This document shows, one piece after another, positions 1 to 7,918 of a DNA stretch of 13,632 nt. Numbering within the stretch: the first letter of the stretch is position 1; every line of letters starts with the position of its first letter. The DNA lies in contig JAZLCV010000185.1 of NCBI GenBank assembly GCA_045614365.1, positions 1-13,632 of the forward strand, given 5' to 3'. The DNA comes from SIG480 sp045614365. GTDB lineage: Bacteria > Bacillota > Clostridia > Oscillospirales > JAAYXM01. Position numbers and translations under genes: made by a program. Under the pieces are notes generated by a model that was not told the origin of the DNA, made no database searches, and was given only the letters and a program-made list of their open reading frames with translations.

Positions 1-521
1 GCCGTCACATTGGCATGAGACCCGCTGAAATTAACGGATATATATGCCAGTTCCGGCATATCAATGAGAACACTGTTGCGAAGCTCGGATATATTCACCG
101 ACGGAGCATATGTTCCGATACCAAGTCCCGCATCCGCAAGCGCCGTCCGAAGCTTCACGGCATCAAGCTCCGGAAAACCGTCTATATTTATCACCCACAC
201 AAAGCTTGTGAACACCCACGCAATCAGACAGAATACCGCACATCCGGAAATCAGCGCCGCTCTTTTTCTGAAACGGTATGTAAAAAACGGAAGCCCGCGT
301 TTCTCAATAATGTGCACGCGGCACATTGCGCGGCGTGCAATATTCGGCAGTCTCTTAAAGTCCGGCACCGACATACGTATACGAAAAACCCCTATGTCCT
401 CCGTCGTCATATCCCAGAACTCTATTCCGTTTTTCGCGCACAGGTTGAAAAAGCGCTCGGGATATGAGCTTTTCACCTCAACCAGCACGCTCCCGCAAAG
501 AAAATTTATCACATTCTGCAA
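1..521 (-). CDS. yqfD: Sporulation protein YqfD, N-terminal part (gene runs off the left edge)
   Basis: About 173 N-terminal residues are present; the rest lies beyond position 1. The start is a TTG at 519-521, chosen because AAGGAGTGAG lies 6 nt upstream on the minus strand and the gene then begins just 12 nt after the yqfC stop. Seen: a soluble N-terminal region containing GIEFWDM (residues 32-38), a basic stretch, one clear membrane segment at about 88-110, then the start of an extracytoplasmic domain. This order, and the GI-x-x-WD-M motif, fit the YqfD family (about 400 aa in Bacillus subtilis). Known for the family: yqfC-yqfD are mother-cell sporulation genes, often followed by phoH. The molecular role is not established. 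The pairing with yqfC strongly supports the call; the downstream phoH cannot be seen here. Confidence 0.88.
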   Translation of the reverse strand, partial: MQNVINFLCGSVLVEVKSSYPERFFNLCAKNGIEFWDMTTEDIGVFRIRMSVPDFKRLPNIARRAMCRVHIIEKRGLPFFTYRFRKRAALISGCAVFCLIAWVFTSFVWVINIDGFPELDAVKLRTALADAGLGIGTYAPSVNISELRNSVLIDMPELAYISVNFSGSHANVT

Positions 522-533
522 AACACTCACTCC

Positions 534-806
534 TTATGCTTCAAAGCTTAAGCCTGCAATAATTCCGGAGAGCCTGATCTCATCGGCATTCATCGCAACC
601 ACTCCTATATCCGCACCGGTCACTTTCACGCTTCCGCTTCCCGTATTCAGGCGCACCTCGGTTTCCGAAAGCTCTAAAATTCCCTTGTGATTTTCGATAT
701 ACACTTCCCGGTTGCCTGTCATTTCAATATGCATAAGTCCGCCGCGCACATCGGCAGGTACATCAAACAAATCCGCCGCACGCACGATAAAGCTTTGTTT
801 TGACAT
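534..806 (-). CDS. yqfC: Sporulation protein YqfC (YabP/YqfC family)
   Basis: A 90-aa soluble protein without signal peptide or membrane segment, beginning MSKQSFIVRAADLFDVP. Most of the chain (about 20-85) is the beta-rich YabP/YqfC domain, recognisable by the EMTGNREVYIENHKGI stretch followed by a run of short valine-rich strands. The length matches the B. subtilis protein (about 93 aa). An in-frame ATG 21 nt further upstream exists, but GAGGTG ends 11 nt before the ATG at 804-806, so the shorter form is preferred. It is directly followed by yqfD, the conserved partner, in what should be one transcript. Known for the family: expressed in the mother cell during sporulation; the biochemical function is unclear. 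Confidence 0.88.
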   Translation of the reverse strand: MSKQSFIVRAADLFDVPADVRGGLMHIEMTGNREVYIENHKGILELSETEVRLNTGSGSVKVTGADIGVVAMNADEIRLSGIIAGLSFEA

Positions 807-850
807 AATAAAAAACACCTCTTTCATTTAATTTTATTAAACGGACAGAT

Positions 851-878
851 GTTATATGTTTAAAAATCTTTTATTACA
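851..878 (-). promoter_or_regulatory. Possible sporulation (sigma-E-like) promoter for yqfC-yqfD
   Basis: On the minus strand CATATAAC (851-858) resembles the sigma-E -10 consensus CATACAAT. An AT-rich TGTAATAA lies at 871-878, but it is only a weak match to a sigma-E -35 and the 12-nt spacing is short. It is suggested because yqfCD is a mother-cell operon in Bacillus. There is no good TTGACA/TATAAT pair facing yqfC. Tentative. Confidence 0.25.
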
Positions 879-886
879 TATTTTAC

Positions 887-915
887 TTGCTTTTTTCATT
901 ATATAGGGGTATAAT
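887..915 (+). promoter_or_regulatory. Sigma-A-type promoter for the glycosyltransferase gene
   Basis: TTGCTT at 887-892 and a perfect TATAAT at 910-915 are separated by 17 bp. Transcription would start near 922, about 30 nt before the TTG start codon at 953, leaving a short leader with the ribosome site AGGGAGTGA (around 937-945). Confidence 0.75.
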
Positions 916-952
916 ATATAGGCTTGTAAAAGATTATAGGGAGTGACGTTTT

Positions 953-2218
953 TTGCGTTCTTTTTTAGACAGTGTAAACTTGCTGCTTTTTATCTTTTTC
1001 ACCGTACTTTATTCTTATCAGCTTGTTTATGTTTTTGTTTCTCTGTTCGGAAAAAAGAAACAGTTTAAATCAGATGAATTGAACAAAAAATATGCCGTTT
1101 TTATCGCGGCAAGAAACGAACGGACGGTCATCGCACAGCTTATTGAAAGTATTAAAAAGCAAAAATACCCGACAGAGCTTTGCGATATCTATGTTATCGC
1201 CGACAACTGTACCGATGACACCGCAGACATAGCAAAAAGCGCAGGCGCAACGGTTTTCTGCAGAGAAAGCAAAACGCATATCGGCAAGGGTTACGCACTC
1301 AATTTTGGCTTCAAAAAGCTTGTTGAACTCGGAAAATTTTCGGAATACGACGGTTTCTTTGTTTTTGATGCGGATAATCTTCTTGATGAGAACTACATTT
1401 CTGAGATGAACCGAGTCTTTTCCTCGGGATATAAGATTGTAACAAGCTATCGCAACTCTAAAAACTATGACACAAACTGGATTTCTGCCGGATCCTCGCT
1501 CTGGTTTCTGCGCGAGGCAAAATACATCAATTCTTCACGCATGATTCTGGGCACAAGCTGTGCAATCTCCGGCACTGGTTTTCTCGTTTCACGCGAGATT
1601 ATTGAGAAAAACCGCGGTTGGAAATATTATCTTCTCACCGAAGATATTGAGTTTTCAATCGACAGCGTTATCAAAAACGAAAAAATCGGTTATGCGGCAG
1701 ATGCTATGCTCTATGATGAGCAACCGTACACCTTCCGCGATTCGTGGAACCAGCGCATCCGCTGGGCAAAAGGCTTTTTCCAGGTCTTTTCCGCTTATGG
1801 CGGTCGCCTTTTCCTCTCAATTTTCAAGAACCGCAGCTTCGCATCTTATGATATGCTTATGACGATAATGCCCGCAATGATGCTCACGCTTATCGGTGCC
1901 GTGGTAAATGCCGGCGTTGCGGTATATTCGGTGTTCAATCTTCCCGAAATGCGCGTTATTGCACTTACCGCTCTGGTGGCTCTGTTTATGACTTTGTTTA
2001 ACTTCTATGCCATTCTCTACTTTTTCGGTCTTATTACCACGATAACCGAATGGCACAAAATAAACGCAAGCACAAGAAAGAAGATTCTCTACACCTTCAC
2101 CTTCCCTATATTTATATTTACGTATATTCCGATTTCAATCACAGCATTGTTTAAGAAAATCGAGTGGAAGCCAATCACCCACAGCATAGCAAAAAACATT
2201 GAAGAATTCCAGAAATAG
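953..2218 (+). CDS. Membrane-bound family-2 (CESA-like) glycosyltransferase
   Basis: A 421-aa inverting GT-A glycosyltransferase of the inner membrane, expected to move a sugar from a nucleotide donor to a lipid or growing polysaccharide. Seen: an N-terminal membrane segment (about 9-32), the GT2 opening AARNE (52-56), ADN at 83-85, the metal-binding DAD (139-141), TED (229-231) holding the catalytic base, and QRIRW (267-271), the Q-x-x-R-W signature of processive-type GT2 enzymes. About three C-terminal membrane segments follow (302-330, 335-362, 378-400), ending with EWKPITH, common in this subfamily. The start is TTG, backed by AGGGAGTGA and an upstream promoter; no ATG lies near. It is a single-gene unit between its own promoter and terminator, so the context does not reveal the substrate. 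An exopolysaccharide, cell-wall polymer or glycolipid are all possible. Confidence 0.88.
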   Translation: MRSFLDSVNLLLFIFFTVLYSYQLVYVFVSLFGKKKQFKSDELNKKYAVFIAARNERTVIAQLIESIKKQKYPTELCDIYVIADNCTDDTADIAKSAGATVFCRESKTHIGKGYALNFGFKKLVELGKFSEYDGFFVFDADNLLDENYISEMNRVFSSGYKIVTSYRNSKNYDTNWISAGSSLWFLREAKYINSSRMILGTSCAISGTGFLVSREIIEKNRGWKYYLLTEDIEFSIDSVIKNEKIGYAADAMLYDEQPYTFRDSWNQRIRWAKGFFQVFSAYGGRLFLSIFKNRSFASYDMLMTIMPAMMLTLIGAVVNAGVAVYSVFNLPEMRVIALTALVALFMTLFNFYAILYFFGLITTITEWHKINASTRKKILYTFTFPIFIFTYIPISITALFKKIEWKPITHSIAKNIEEFQK

Positions 2219-2220
2219 AT

Positions 2221-2252
2221 AAAAGGCAGAAGCCACGCGGCTTCTGCCTTTT
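2221..2252. terminator. Strong bidirectional terminator between convergent genes
   Basis: A perfect 14-bp stem (2221-2234 with 2239-2252) closed by the tetraloop ACGC. The arms begin AAAA and end TTTT, so the hairpin has a U-tract in either direction. It ends the glycosyltransferase transcript 3 nt after its stop and also lies 16 nt beyond the last gene of the convergent seven-gene operon. Confidence 0.92.
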
Positions 2253-2268
2253 GTTTTCTATTAACTTT

Positions 2269-3018
2269 CTACCCCGTTACTTTAACCTTTTTTACGCCGA
2301 CGTACTGTGACATAATCCAATACATTGCCTGCTCGCGGTCAAGCTCGTGGCCACCGTCGAAGATATCAAGGAACACGCGGCTTTTCGGGTATTTTTCCAT
2401 AAGCGCATTGAAAAAATCAATACTCTGCGTGACAGGAACAGAAGGGTCAAACTTACCGTGGCATATTTTAAGATTTGCTGTTGCAATCTTATCCATATAC
2501 GTCACCGGAGAGCGCTTTAACATTTCTTCCTCACTATTACTGCAGCAAGCGAGAATATGTTCGGTGTACCTCGGATTTTCGTTCACCCATTTTGTAAGGT
2601 CCGTTATCGGAACATACGCACACATACATTTAAACAGTTCCGGGCAAAACCCCGCCATAAGAAGGGTCATATGCCCGCCGCCGCTGTTGCCAAGAAGGAA
2701 TATGTTATCCGCATCTATGTCCTCATTTTCTTTTATGTATTCAACGGCATCCTTGATATCCTGCTTTGCTAGAAGTGATCCGCACGCATCCGTCTTATGC
2801 TCGTTTGACACAAGATTTGCACCGCGGAATTCCGGCAAAAGCAGATTGAAATCATACTTTTCCGCATACGGAACCATCCCCACCTGATTGAATCTGTCAT
2901 AGCTCCATGTGTGAAGCACAACAAGAAGCGGACGGCCGCGATTAGGTGACTTGTAAAACAGCGACGGTTGCATCGTTCCGTCAATACTTGATTTTACAAA
3001 AATTTCTGTCTGCTGCAT
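2269..3018 (-). CDS. Alpha/beta hydrolase (prolyl-oligopeptidase / acyl-esterase type)
   Basis: A 249-aa cytoplasmic serine hydrolase with no signal peptide. Seen: the nucleophile elbow GNSGGG with Ser-112, an Asp in HGKFDPSVP (Asp-191) and a His in DGGHELD (His-224), in the order and spacing of a complete alpha/beta-hydrolase triad. VVLHTWSYD near residue 33 is where the oxyanion-hole strand lies. The G-x-S-G-G-G elbow and the HG-x-x-D-x-x-VP motif point to the S9/dienelactone-hydrolase-like branch, which cleaves esters or short peptides. The substrate cannot be read. The start ATG has GAAGGAGAAAG upstream. It is the last gene of the operon, 16 nt after the dehydrogenase gene, and ends next to the shared terminator. 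Confidence 0.85.
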   Translation of the reverse strand: MQQTEIFVKSSIDGTMQPSLFYKSPNRGRPLLVVLHTWSYDRFNQVGMVPYAEKYDFNLLLPEFRGANLVSNEHKTDACGSLLAKQDIKDAVEYIKENEDIDADNIFLLGNSGGGHMTLLMAGFCPELFKCMCAYVPITDLTKWVNENPRYTEHILACCSNSEEEMLKRSPVTYMDKIATANLKICHGKFDPSVPVTQSIDFFNALMEKYPKSRVFLDIFDGGHELDREQAMYWIMSQYVGVKKVKVTG

Positions 3019-3034
3019 TTTTCTTTCTCCTTCT

Positions 3035-3985
3035 CTATTTATTCACTACATTTATCGGGTTACCTGCCGCAAACTCCTTTAAATTTTCCGCAACGAGGTC
3101 GACAAGCCGCACGCGCGTTTCAAACGGTGCCCATGCAATATGCGGAGTAATAAGGCAATTTTTCGCAGATTTAAGCGGATTATCCGATGTCATCGGCTCG
3201 ACGGTGAGAACATCAAGTCCCGCGCCCGCTATTTTTCCGCCGTTAAGTGCCTCGGCAAGCGCCGGTTCGTCAATTGCTCCGCCGCGCGAAGTGTTTATAA
3301 GAAATGCTGTCTTTTTCATAAGAGACAACGACTTTTCGTTCACCATTTTCTCCGTCTCCGGAGTGAGCGGTGCATGGAGAGTGAGAAAGTCAGAACGCGA
3401 AAAGAGCTCATCACGCGAAACAAATTCTGCATCCGTCACTTTTTCCGGTGAACGGCTGTTTACGATGATATTCATATTGAATGCACGTCCGATTTTTGCA
3501 ACCTCGCGCCCGATGCTGCCGTAGCCGAAAATTCCGAGAGTCTTTCCCGAAAGTTCAATAAGAGGAAACGGGAAGTACGAAAATGTATGTGATTTTATCC
3601 AGCCGTCGTTGCGGGTGGACTCGGTGTATTCACACGTACTCCCCGCAAGAGCGAGGATAAACGCAAAGGTGTGCTGGGCAACAGATTGCGTTGAATATCC
3701 CGGTACATTGCACACCGCAATGCCGCGTTCACGCGCGTATTCCGTATCTATGTTGTTATATCCCGTAGCGAAAAGACCGATATATTTAAGGTCAGGACAT
3801 TGCTCTACCACATCGCGCGAAAGCACCGCCTTATTGCATATAACGGCATCTGCATCACCGATGGCGTCAGATAGCTTTTCGTGCGCCATTGCGTCATATG
3901 CCGTAACCTCCCCCAATGCCTCAATCGGTGCAAACGACAAATCGCCGTTGGTTACGGTGTTTTTATCAAGAATAACAATTTTCAT
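3035..3985 (-). CDS. D-2-hydroxyacid dehydrogenase (glycerate dehydrogenase / hydroxypyruvate reductase-like)
   Basis: A 316-aa cytoplasmic oxidoreductase that should interconvert a 2-oxoacid and its D-2-hydroxyacid. Seen: an N-terminal substrate-binding domain with FATGYNNID (72-80), the conserved VPGYST before the hinge, the dinucleotide fold GYGSIG (154-159), and the catalytic trio Arg-234 (NTSRGG), Glu-263 (TVEP) and His-282 (TPHIAW). The length is typical for the family. Where NAD-specific members have an acidic residue after the second beta strand, this one has NSRS (176-179), which suggests NADPH use or mixed specificity; this is inference. The start ATG follows GAGAGGAAG. Closest family resemblance is to glycerate dehydrogenase/hydroxypyruvate reductase, but lactate- or phosphoglycerate-type roles cannot be excluded. 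Confidence 0.9.
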   Translation of the reverse strand: MKIVILDKNTVTNGDLSFAPIEALGEVTAYDAMAHEKLSDAIGDADAVICNKAVLSRDVVEQCPDLKYIGLFATGYNNIDTEYARERGIAVCNVPGYSTQSVAQHTFAFILALAGSTCEYTESTRNDGWIKSHTFSYFPFPLIELSGKTLGIFGYGSIGREVAKIGRAFNMNIIVNSRSPEKVTDAEFVSRDELFSRSDFLTLHAPLTPETEKMVNEKSLSLMKKTAFLINTSRGGAIDEPALAEALNGGKIAGAGLDVLTVEPMTSDNPLKSAKNCLITPHIAWAPFETRVRLVDLVAENLKEFAAGNPINVVNK

Positions 3986-4001
3986 AATATTCTTCCTCTC
4001 A

Positions 4002-4454
4002 TCAGAACGGTATTACGTCCGGAGTTTCTTCCTGTTCTTCTTTTTCTTCTATCTCAACAAGTCCGTCGGGAGTTTCAACCATGTCGTGACGGTTAAGCAG
4101 GAATTTTCTCACTGCAAACAAAATTGCGATAGCCACAACGGTAATAAGATTTTCCAGCGGTGCGGCATGTCCGACAATAAGCTGACGTGCAAGCGCAAAA
4201 GCGAGAACCTCTATAACCGTTTCCGGTGTGTGCTTGCAAAGCATCTTTATAAGCTCTGCACCGATAGCGAGAATTATTGCGTCGTCGAGCACGGTGACAA
4301 GAGCTTTCGCACCTTTTGAATACATAGTGAAATTGCACATATCAATAACCATTCGCACCGCAAACACCAAAATTGCGATGCCGACAAGCACAGATACCAG
4401 AAGCTCAAACAAATAGCTGATTTCAAACATTTTATCCTGAAGCTTTTTTCTCAT
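4002..4454 (-). CDS. Small integral membrane protein, PsiE-like
   Basis: A 150-aa protein with about four hydrophobic segments (12-38, 52-73, 79-95, 99-120) and a short, very acidic C-terminal tail (EIEEKEEQEE near 134-143). The arrangement of a first helix with FELLVSVLVG, a second beginning LDDAI, an acidic E-L-I, and AR-x-LIV before the last helix resembles the phosphate-starvation-inducible PsiE family (PF06146). That match is from memory of the pattern and only moderately sure. No enzymatic motif is visible. The start at 4454 is backed by GAGGAGGGAG about 8 nt upstream; a second Met (residue 9) lacks its own site. It sits inside the operon with 16-nt gaps on each side, so it is co-expressed with its soluble neighbours. 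Confidence 0.7.
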   Translation of the reverse strand: MRKKLQDKMFEISYLFELLVSVLVGIAILVFAVRMVIDMCNFTMYSKGAKALVTVLDDAIILAIGAELIKMLCKHTPETVIEVLAFALARQLIVGHAAPLENLITVVAIAILFAVRKFLLNRHDMVETPDGLVEIEEKEEQEETPDVIPF

Positions 4455-4470
4455 ATTTTATCTCCCTCCT

Positions 4471-4944
4471 CTATCTTGCAACACCGTCTGTCTTTGCTCC
4501 GATAACTGAAAGTAAATCAGACGGAGAAACCTCGACCTGATATCCTATTTTACCCGCACTGAATACCATTTTTTCAAGAGACAGACACGCACTGTCTACA
4601 ACCGTGACGTACTCTTTCTTCATTCCAATCGGAGAGCATCCGCCTCTTATATAGCCTGTCACCTTGTTGATGTCCTTTACGGCAATCATCTCCACCGACT
4701 TTTCTCCGACCGCTCGTGCACACGCCTTTAAATCAAGCTCGCGATTGACCGGTACAACAAAAACATAGTGATTTTTTGAAGGCGCGACGGTGACAAGCGT
4801 TTTGAAAACACAGTTTTCATCTACACCGATTTTGCGAGCAACGGACTGCCCGTCAAAATCCCCTTCACTCTCATATGTGTAAACCTTGTAATTTATCTTG
4901 GCTGTATCGAGAATTCTCATCGCATTGGTTTTAAAATTTGCCAT
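4471..4944 (-). CDS. ybaK: YbaK/EbsC-type aminoacyl-tRNA deacylase (Cys-tRNA(Pro) deacylase-like)
   Basis: A 157-aa single-domain protein. Known for the family: free-standing editing factors that hydrolyse tRNAs carrying the wrong amino acid, in YbaK's case Cys-tRNA(Pro). Seen: the opening TNAMRILD, FKTL with Lys-48 in the position of the essential lysine of YbaK, the signature GGCSPIGMKK (101-110), and SAGKIG (129-134). The protein covers the whole domain with no fusion. The ORF could be opened three codons earlier at a GTG, but the ribosome site AAGGTAGGG fits the ATG at 4942-4944 and would overlap the GTG. The specific substrate (Cys versus Ala or another) cannot be settled from motifs alone. 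Confidence 0.92.
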   Translation of the reverse strand: MANFKTNAMRILDTAKINYKVYTYESEGDFDGQSVARKIGVDENCVFKTLVTVAPSKNHYVFVVPVNRELDLKACARAVGEKSVEMIAVKDINKVTGYIRGGCSPIGMKKEYVTVVDSACLSLEKMVFSAGKIGYQVEVSPSDLLSVIGAKTDGVAR

Positions 4945-4959
4945 ATTCCTCACCCTACC

Positions 4960-5760
4960 TTAAAGGAAATCCTTTTGAAACCCGTCATCGCATAAAGCGT
5001 ACACATAACGGAAACCTATATCATAAAGATGCCTTTTCGTTTCATCGAAAGCAAAATCGAGAGTATCTGCGCTGTGGCTGTCCGACGAGAGAACTATCTT
5101 CCCGCCAAAATCAAGCAGCGTATGCAAAAGCTCCTCCTGAGGATATGGAGTTTTCCGATATCCGCGGGAAATTGCACCGGTGTTCACCTCAAAAGGCGCA
5201 CCCGCACCAACCGCTTTTTTCAGATATCCGCCTGCAAGCTTTATATACTCTGCATTGTTAAGAAACATTGGTGCATCAGTTTCATCAAATTTCGTTATAA
5301 GGTCAAAATGTCCTATGATATCAGGCTTACGCCGCACAATGTATTCACAAAATGCCTCGTAATACGACGCTGCAAAGCCGAGCACATCATTCCCAAAAGC
5401 GGAAAGGCATTTTTCAAAATGCTCCGGACTTGAATCGACCGCATAATACTTTCCATCCTTGAGAACGTAATGGCACGAACCGATGATATAATCAAATTTT
5501 TCTCTGTCCGTAAGGCAAAATGCATCCTCTTCCACGCCAAGATATATGCGGATATCATTCTTGTATTTTTCACGGAGAGCGCGGATTTCTCCGATATATC
5601 CGTCGGTGTCCTTCATACAGTATGAAAGGTCAAAATCCGTGTGACCGTGTCCGGAAAAACCGATAGAATCAAAGCCGTTTTTTATCGCGGAAAGAACAAT
5701 TTCTTCAGGTGTGCTCTTCCCGTCACAATATGTAGTATGTGTATGGAGATTTGTTTGCAC
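4960..5760 (-). CDS. PHP-domain phosphatase, histidinol-phosphatase (HisK/HisJ)-like
   Basis: A 266-aa metal-dependent phosphoesterase of the PHP superfamily. Seen, in order: NLHTHTTYCDG with His-6, His-8 and Asp-13; GFSGHGH (35-40); GVEED (Glu-77); GSCHYV (His-97); GHFD (His-151, Asp-153); NTGAISRGYRKTPYP (193-207), a stretch characteristic of the HisK branch; and SSDSH (Asp-227, His-229). All expected metal ligands are present. The start is a GTG at 5758-5760, 4 nt beyond the peptidase stop, because the protein must begin just before the first metal-binding histidines and GGGGTGAG lies upstream; the ATG 36 nt earlier would extend it into the previous gene. No other histidine-biosynthesis gene is in the window, so histidinol phosphate is a likely but unproven substrate. 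Confidence 0.85.
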   Translation of the reverse strand: MQTNLHTHTTYCDGKSTPEEIVLSAIKNGFDSIGFSGHGHTDFDLSYCMKDTDGYIGEIRALREKYKNDIRIYLGVEEDAFCLTDREKFDYIIGSCHYVLKDGKYYAVDSSPEHFEKCLSAFGNDVLGFAASYYEAFCEYIVRRKPDIIGHFDLITKFDETDAPMFLNNAEYIKLAGGYLKKAVGAGAPFEVNTGAISRGYRKTPYPQEELLHTLLDFGGKIVLSSDSHSADTLDFAFDETKRHLYDIGFRYVYALCDDGFQKDFL

Positions 5761-5764
5761 TCTC

Positions 5765-7024
5765 TCACCCCAATGTGCGGATAACATATGCCGCAATATT
5801 CTTTGTGTAATTTACAAGCTTGTCGCACAGGATATACTCGTTCGGCTGGTGGGCACCACCCTCGTTGCTGAAGTCACGTCCTGCGCCATATGCAAAAGCA
5901 AGTGAGCTTCCGTATTTTGAAATTACGGAAAGGTCGGAAAGGCACGAGCCACAAACAAGAATCTCCTCACCCGTAGCATCTTTCGTTGCCGCAAGCATAT
6001 TGGTTATATCCTCGCTGTCCGGAGCGGTGTGTACATAGTGGAAAAATCTCGTTTCCGGCAGAAATCCATCGCCGACGATACCAAGCGGAGCAAGGCGTTC
6101 TGACAAAACAGCCTCTATCTCGTGAAGCTCTGCGTAAATTTCCTCTTTAGTCTTGTCTGTGTAGAACACAAAATGCACTTCGCCCTTGCCGAGGTCTGCG
6201 CCGTGATTCCCCGCACGGACGCCCATATAGCGCAGAGATGTCTGCGGAATAATTGTTCCTGCATAATACGGATTAGCTTCAAACTCTTTCTTTCGCGCAT
6301 CCGCAAATTTTTCAACCTCATTAATTACTATCGGCAAGGCTTGCGCCGCAGCTTTCGCGCTGTCAACAGTTTTCTTTGTGTGGAATAAATATTTCAGCTC
6401 ACCACCGCCGGAACCGCAGTGCCATATCTGACCTTCGCGTCCATCCATGCTTACAATTCTCTTACACGGATATTTCATAACTGCCGCCATTGCACCGTGA
6501 GATCCACCGCGCTCTTCATCGCAGTATCCTGCAAAGAGCAAATTTTTCTTCGGAACAAATCCGTCTTCCTTCAGAAGCTTTATTATAAAAAGAGCTGCCG
6601 CAATTGCATATTTATCATCACACGCACCTCTGCCGAATATCTTGCCATCGCGAATTATTCCCGAAAGCGGATCAAGCTCCCAATTTTCAAGATCGCCTAT
6701 GACTACCGTATCCGTATGCGCCATAAGCATAAGCTCGTCAACATTTTCTTCGCCTTTCCAGCGCGCGACAACATTCGGGCGGTTCTCAAGATTATGCCCC
6801 GGAATATAATCCGGATGCTCAGAAAATCCCGGAAGCTCCATCGGTGAATAGACATCGCTTTCCATCCCAAGCTCGCGGCAGAGCTTATCAATATACTTAA
6901 CGCATTCTTCTTCATTTCCGCCGGTGCTGAAATTCTCGGAATTTATTCTGATAAGGCTACTGAGAAGCTCGAAAAGCTCCTCCTTTCTTTCTTCAATCAA
7001 ACTGCAAATACGCTTTGTATCCAT
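5765..7024 (-). CDS. M20-family zinc metallopeptidase / deacylase (ArgE/DapE-like)
   Basis: A 419-aa cytoplasmic, presumably di-zinc, hydrolase of the M20 family, whose members remove acyl groups or cleave dipeptides and amino-acid conjugates. Seen: MAHTDTV with ligand His-103 and base-orienting Asp-105, GRGACDDK with bridging Asp-136, DEERGG (169-174) with the catalytic Glu-170 and ligand Glu-171, SMDG with Asp-194, and EGGAHQPNE with the last ligand His-392. A dimerisation domain lies between about 205 and 310. All catalytic residues are intact. The substrate cannot be read: carboxypeptidase, dipeptidase or desuccinylase roles are all open. The start has AAGGAGAGAG 5 nt upstream. It lies between two PHP phosphatases, 25 nt after one and 4 nt before the other, implying tight co-expression. 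Confidence 0.9.
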   Translation of the reverse strand: MDTKRICSLIEERKEELFELLSSLIRINSENFSTGGNEEECVKYIDKLCRELGMESDVYSPMELPGFSEHPDYIPGHNLENRPNVVARWKGEENVDELMLMAHTDTVVIGDLENWELDPLSGIIRDGKIFGRGACDDKYAIAAALFIIKLLKEDGFVPKKNLLFAGYCDEERGGSHGAMAAVMKYPCKRIVSMDGREGQIWHCGSGGGELKYLFHTKKTVDSAKAAAQALPIVINEVEKFADARKKEFEANPYYAGTIIPQTSLRYMGVRAGNHGADLGKGEVHFVFYTDKTKEEIYAELHEIEAVLSERLAPLGIVGDGFLPETRFFHYVHTAPDSEDITNMLAATKDATGEEILVCGSCLSDLSVISKYGSSLAFAYGAGRDFSNEGGAHQPNEYILCDKLVNYTKNIAAYVIRTLG

Positions 7025-7049
7025 TTTTCTCTCTCCTTGTTTTTAATAG

Positions 7050-7886
7050 TCATATTATAAAATCTTTCTCGCAAAGCTCGGTAAAATCACCTTCACGGAA
7101 TCCAACGCTTTCAAGAATTTTTTCCGCCTCAATATGTCTGTCGGTACATTCCCTGTGCGAGTCCGAGCCGTAAGTTATGGGAATTCCCATTTCAAAAAGC
7201 TCACGCATGAACTCAGCATACTGCCTTCTAAACTTTTCGCTTGTATGCAAAAACAGCGAGCTTGTGTTATACTCCACGAATTTTCCGTTTTTCTTCAACG
7301 CCTCGGCAATGTCCATATTCATCGACCGCGGAATGACAGAAAAATCTTCGTACCATATATCCTTGCCGCCAAACCACGGATGCCCGAGGATGGTTACGCG
7401 CGGATCGTTTGCAAGCCACAGCTGTTGCCGGTACCACTCCCGTATCATTGCATCCTTATCCTTCGGGATAGACTCTTCTCCGGGTATATCAACCCTCCAG
7501 TGCGTTGCGCCTATTGCATAGCGTATGCCGAGTTTTTTCATCTCTTCTTTTGTGAGGGCAAGCTCTATCTCATACGGTCTGCCAATCTCCGGCGGTATGT
7601 ATCCTTCCCGCGTTCCGTACTTTGCGATATAGTCAAACTCCGGCTTTGCAATCGGAGTAAGCTCCACGCCGAGAATCACCTCCGGATGAATTTTTGAAAA
7701 CTCTTGCACGGCATCCGAAGATGCCTTGATATCACGGAGAAATTTTTCGTCGTTGTAGTTTGCGTGGTCGGTGATACCTATCTTCCGGAATCCGAATTTT
7801 TTCGCGTTTTCCCAAATCTCGGAAATCGGAAGCGTTGCATCATAAGAATACTCGCTATGTATGTGGAAATCAGAGCGTATAATCAT
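7050..7886 (-). CDS. PHP-domain metal-dependent phosphoesterase, first gene of the operon
   Basis: A 278-aa soluble protein with a complete PHP active site: DFHIHSEYSYDA (His-8, His-10, Asp-16), TDHAN (Asp-40, His-41), GVELT (Glu-75), ATHW (His-129), GHPW (His-169) and YGSDSH (Asp-242, His-244). It differs clearly from the other PHP protein of this operon: it has TDH in place of SGHGH and lacks the HisK-type SRGYRK stretch. The two are therefore distant paralogues, not a recent duplication. Members of this group are phosphatases or phosphodiesterases with varied substrates; none can be named here. The ATG at 7884-7886 follows an AAAGGGTGATGAGGA ribosome-site region, and a promoter lies about 33 nt upstream. 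Confidence 0.85.
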   Translation of the reverse strand: MIIRSDFHIHSEYSYDATLPISEIWENAKKFGFRKIGITDHANYNDEKFLRDIKASSDAVQEFSKIHPEVILGVELTPIAKPEFDYIAKYGTREGYIPPEIGRPYEIELALTKEEMKKLGIRYAIGATHWRVDIPGEESIPKDKDAMIREWYRQQLWLANDPRVTILGHPWFGGKDIWYEDFSVIPRSMNMDIAEALKKNGKFVEYNTSSLFLHTSEKFRRQYAEFMRELFEMGIPITYGSDSHRECTDRHIEAEKILESVGFREGDFTELCEKDFII

Positions 7887-7918
7887 ATCCTCATCACCCT
7901 TTCATCTTCATTAGAATT

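Noticed and set aside
15..690. Overlapping plus-strand ORFs of 150 and 208 codons at the left end
   Set aside because: They are opposite-strand shadows of yqfD and yqfC, whose products show clear family motifs; the plus-strand translations are low-complexity and resemble nothing.
4938..5433. Plus-strand ORFs opposite the HisK-like PHP gene
   Set aside because: The minus-strand frame contains every PHP metal-binding motif in order; the plus-strand frames are by-products.
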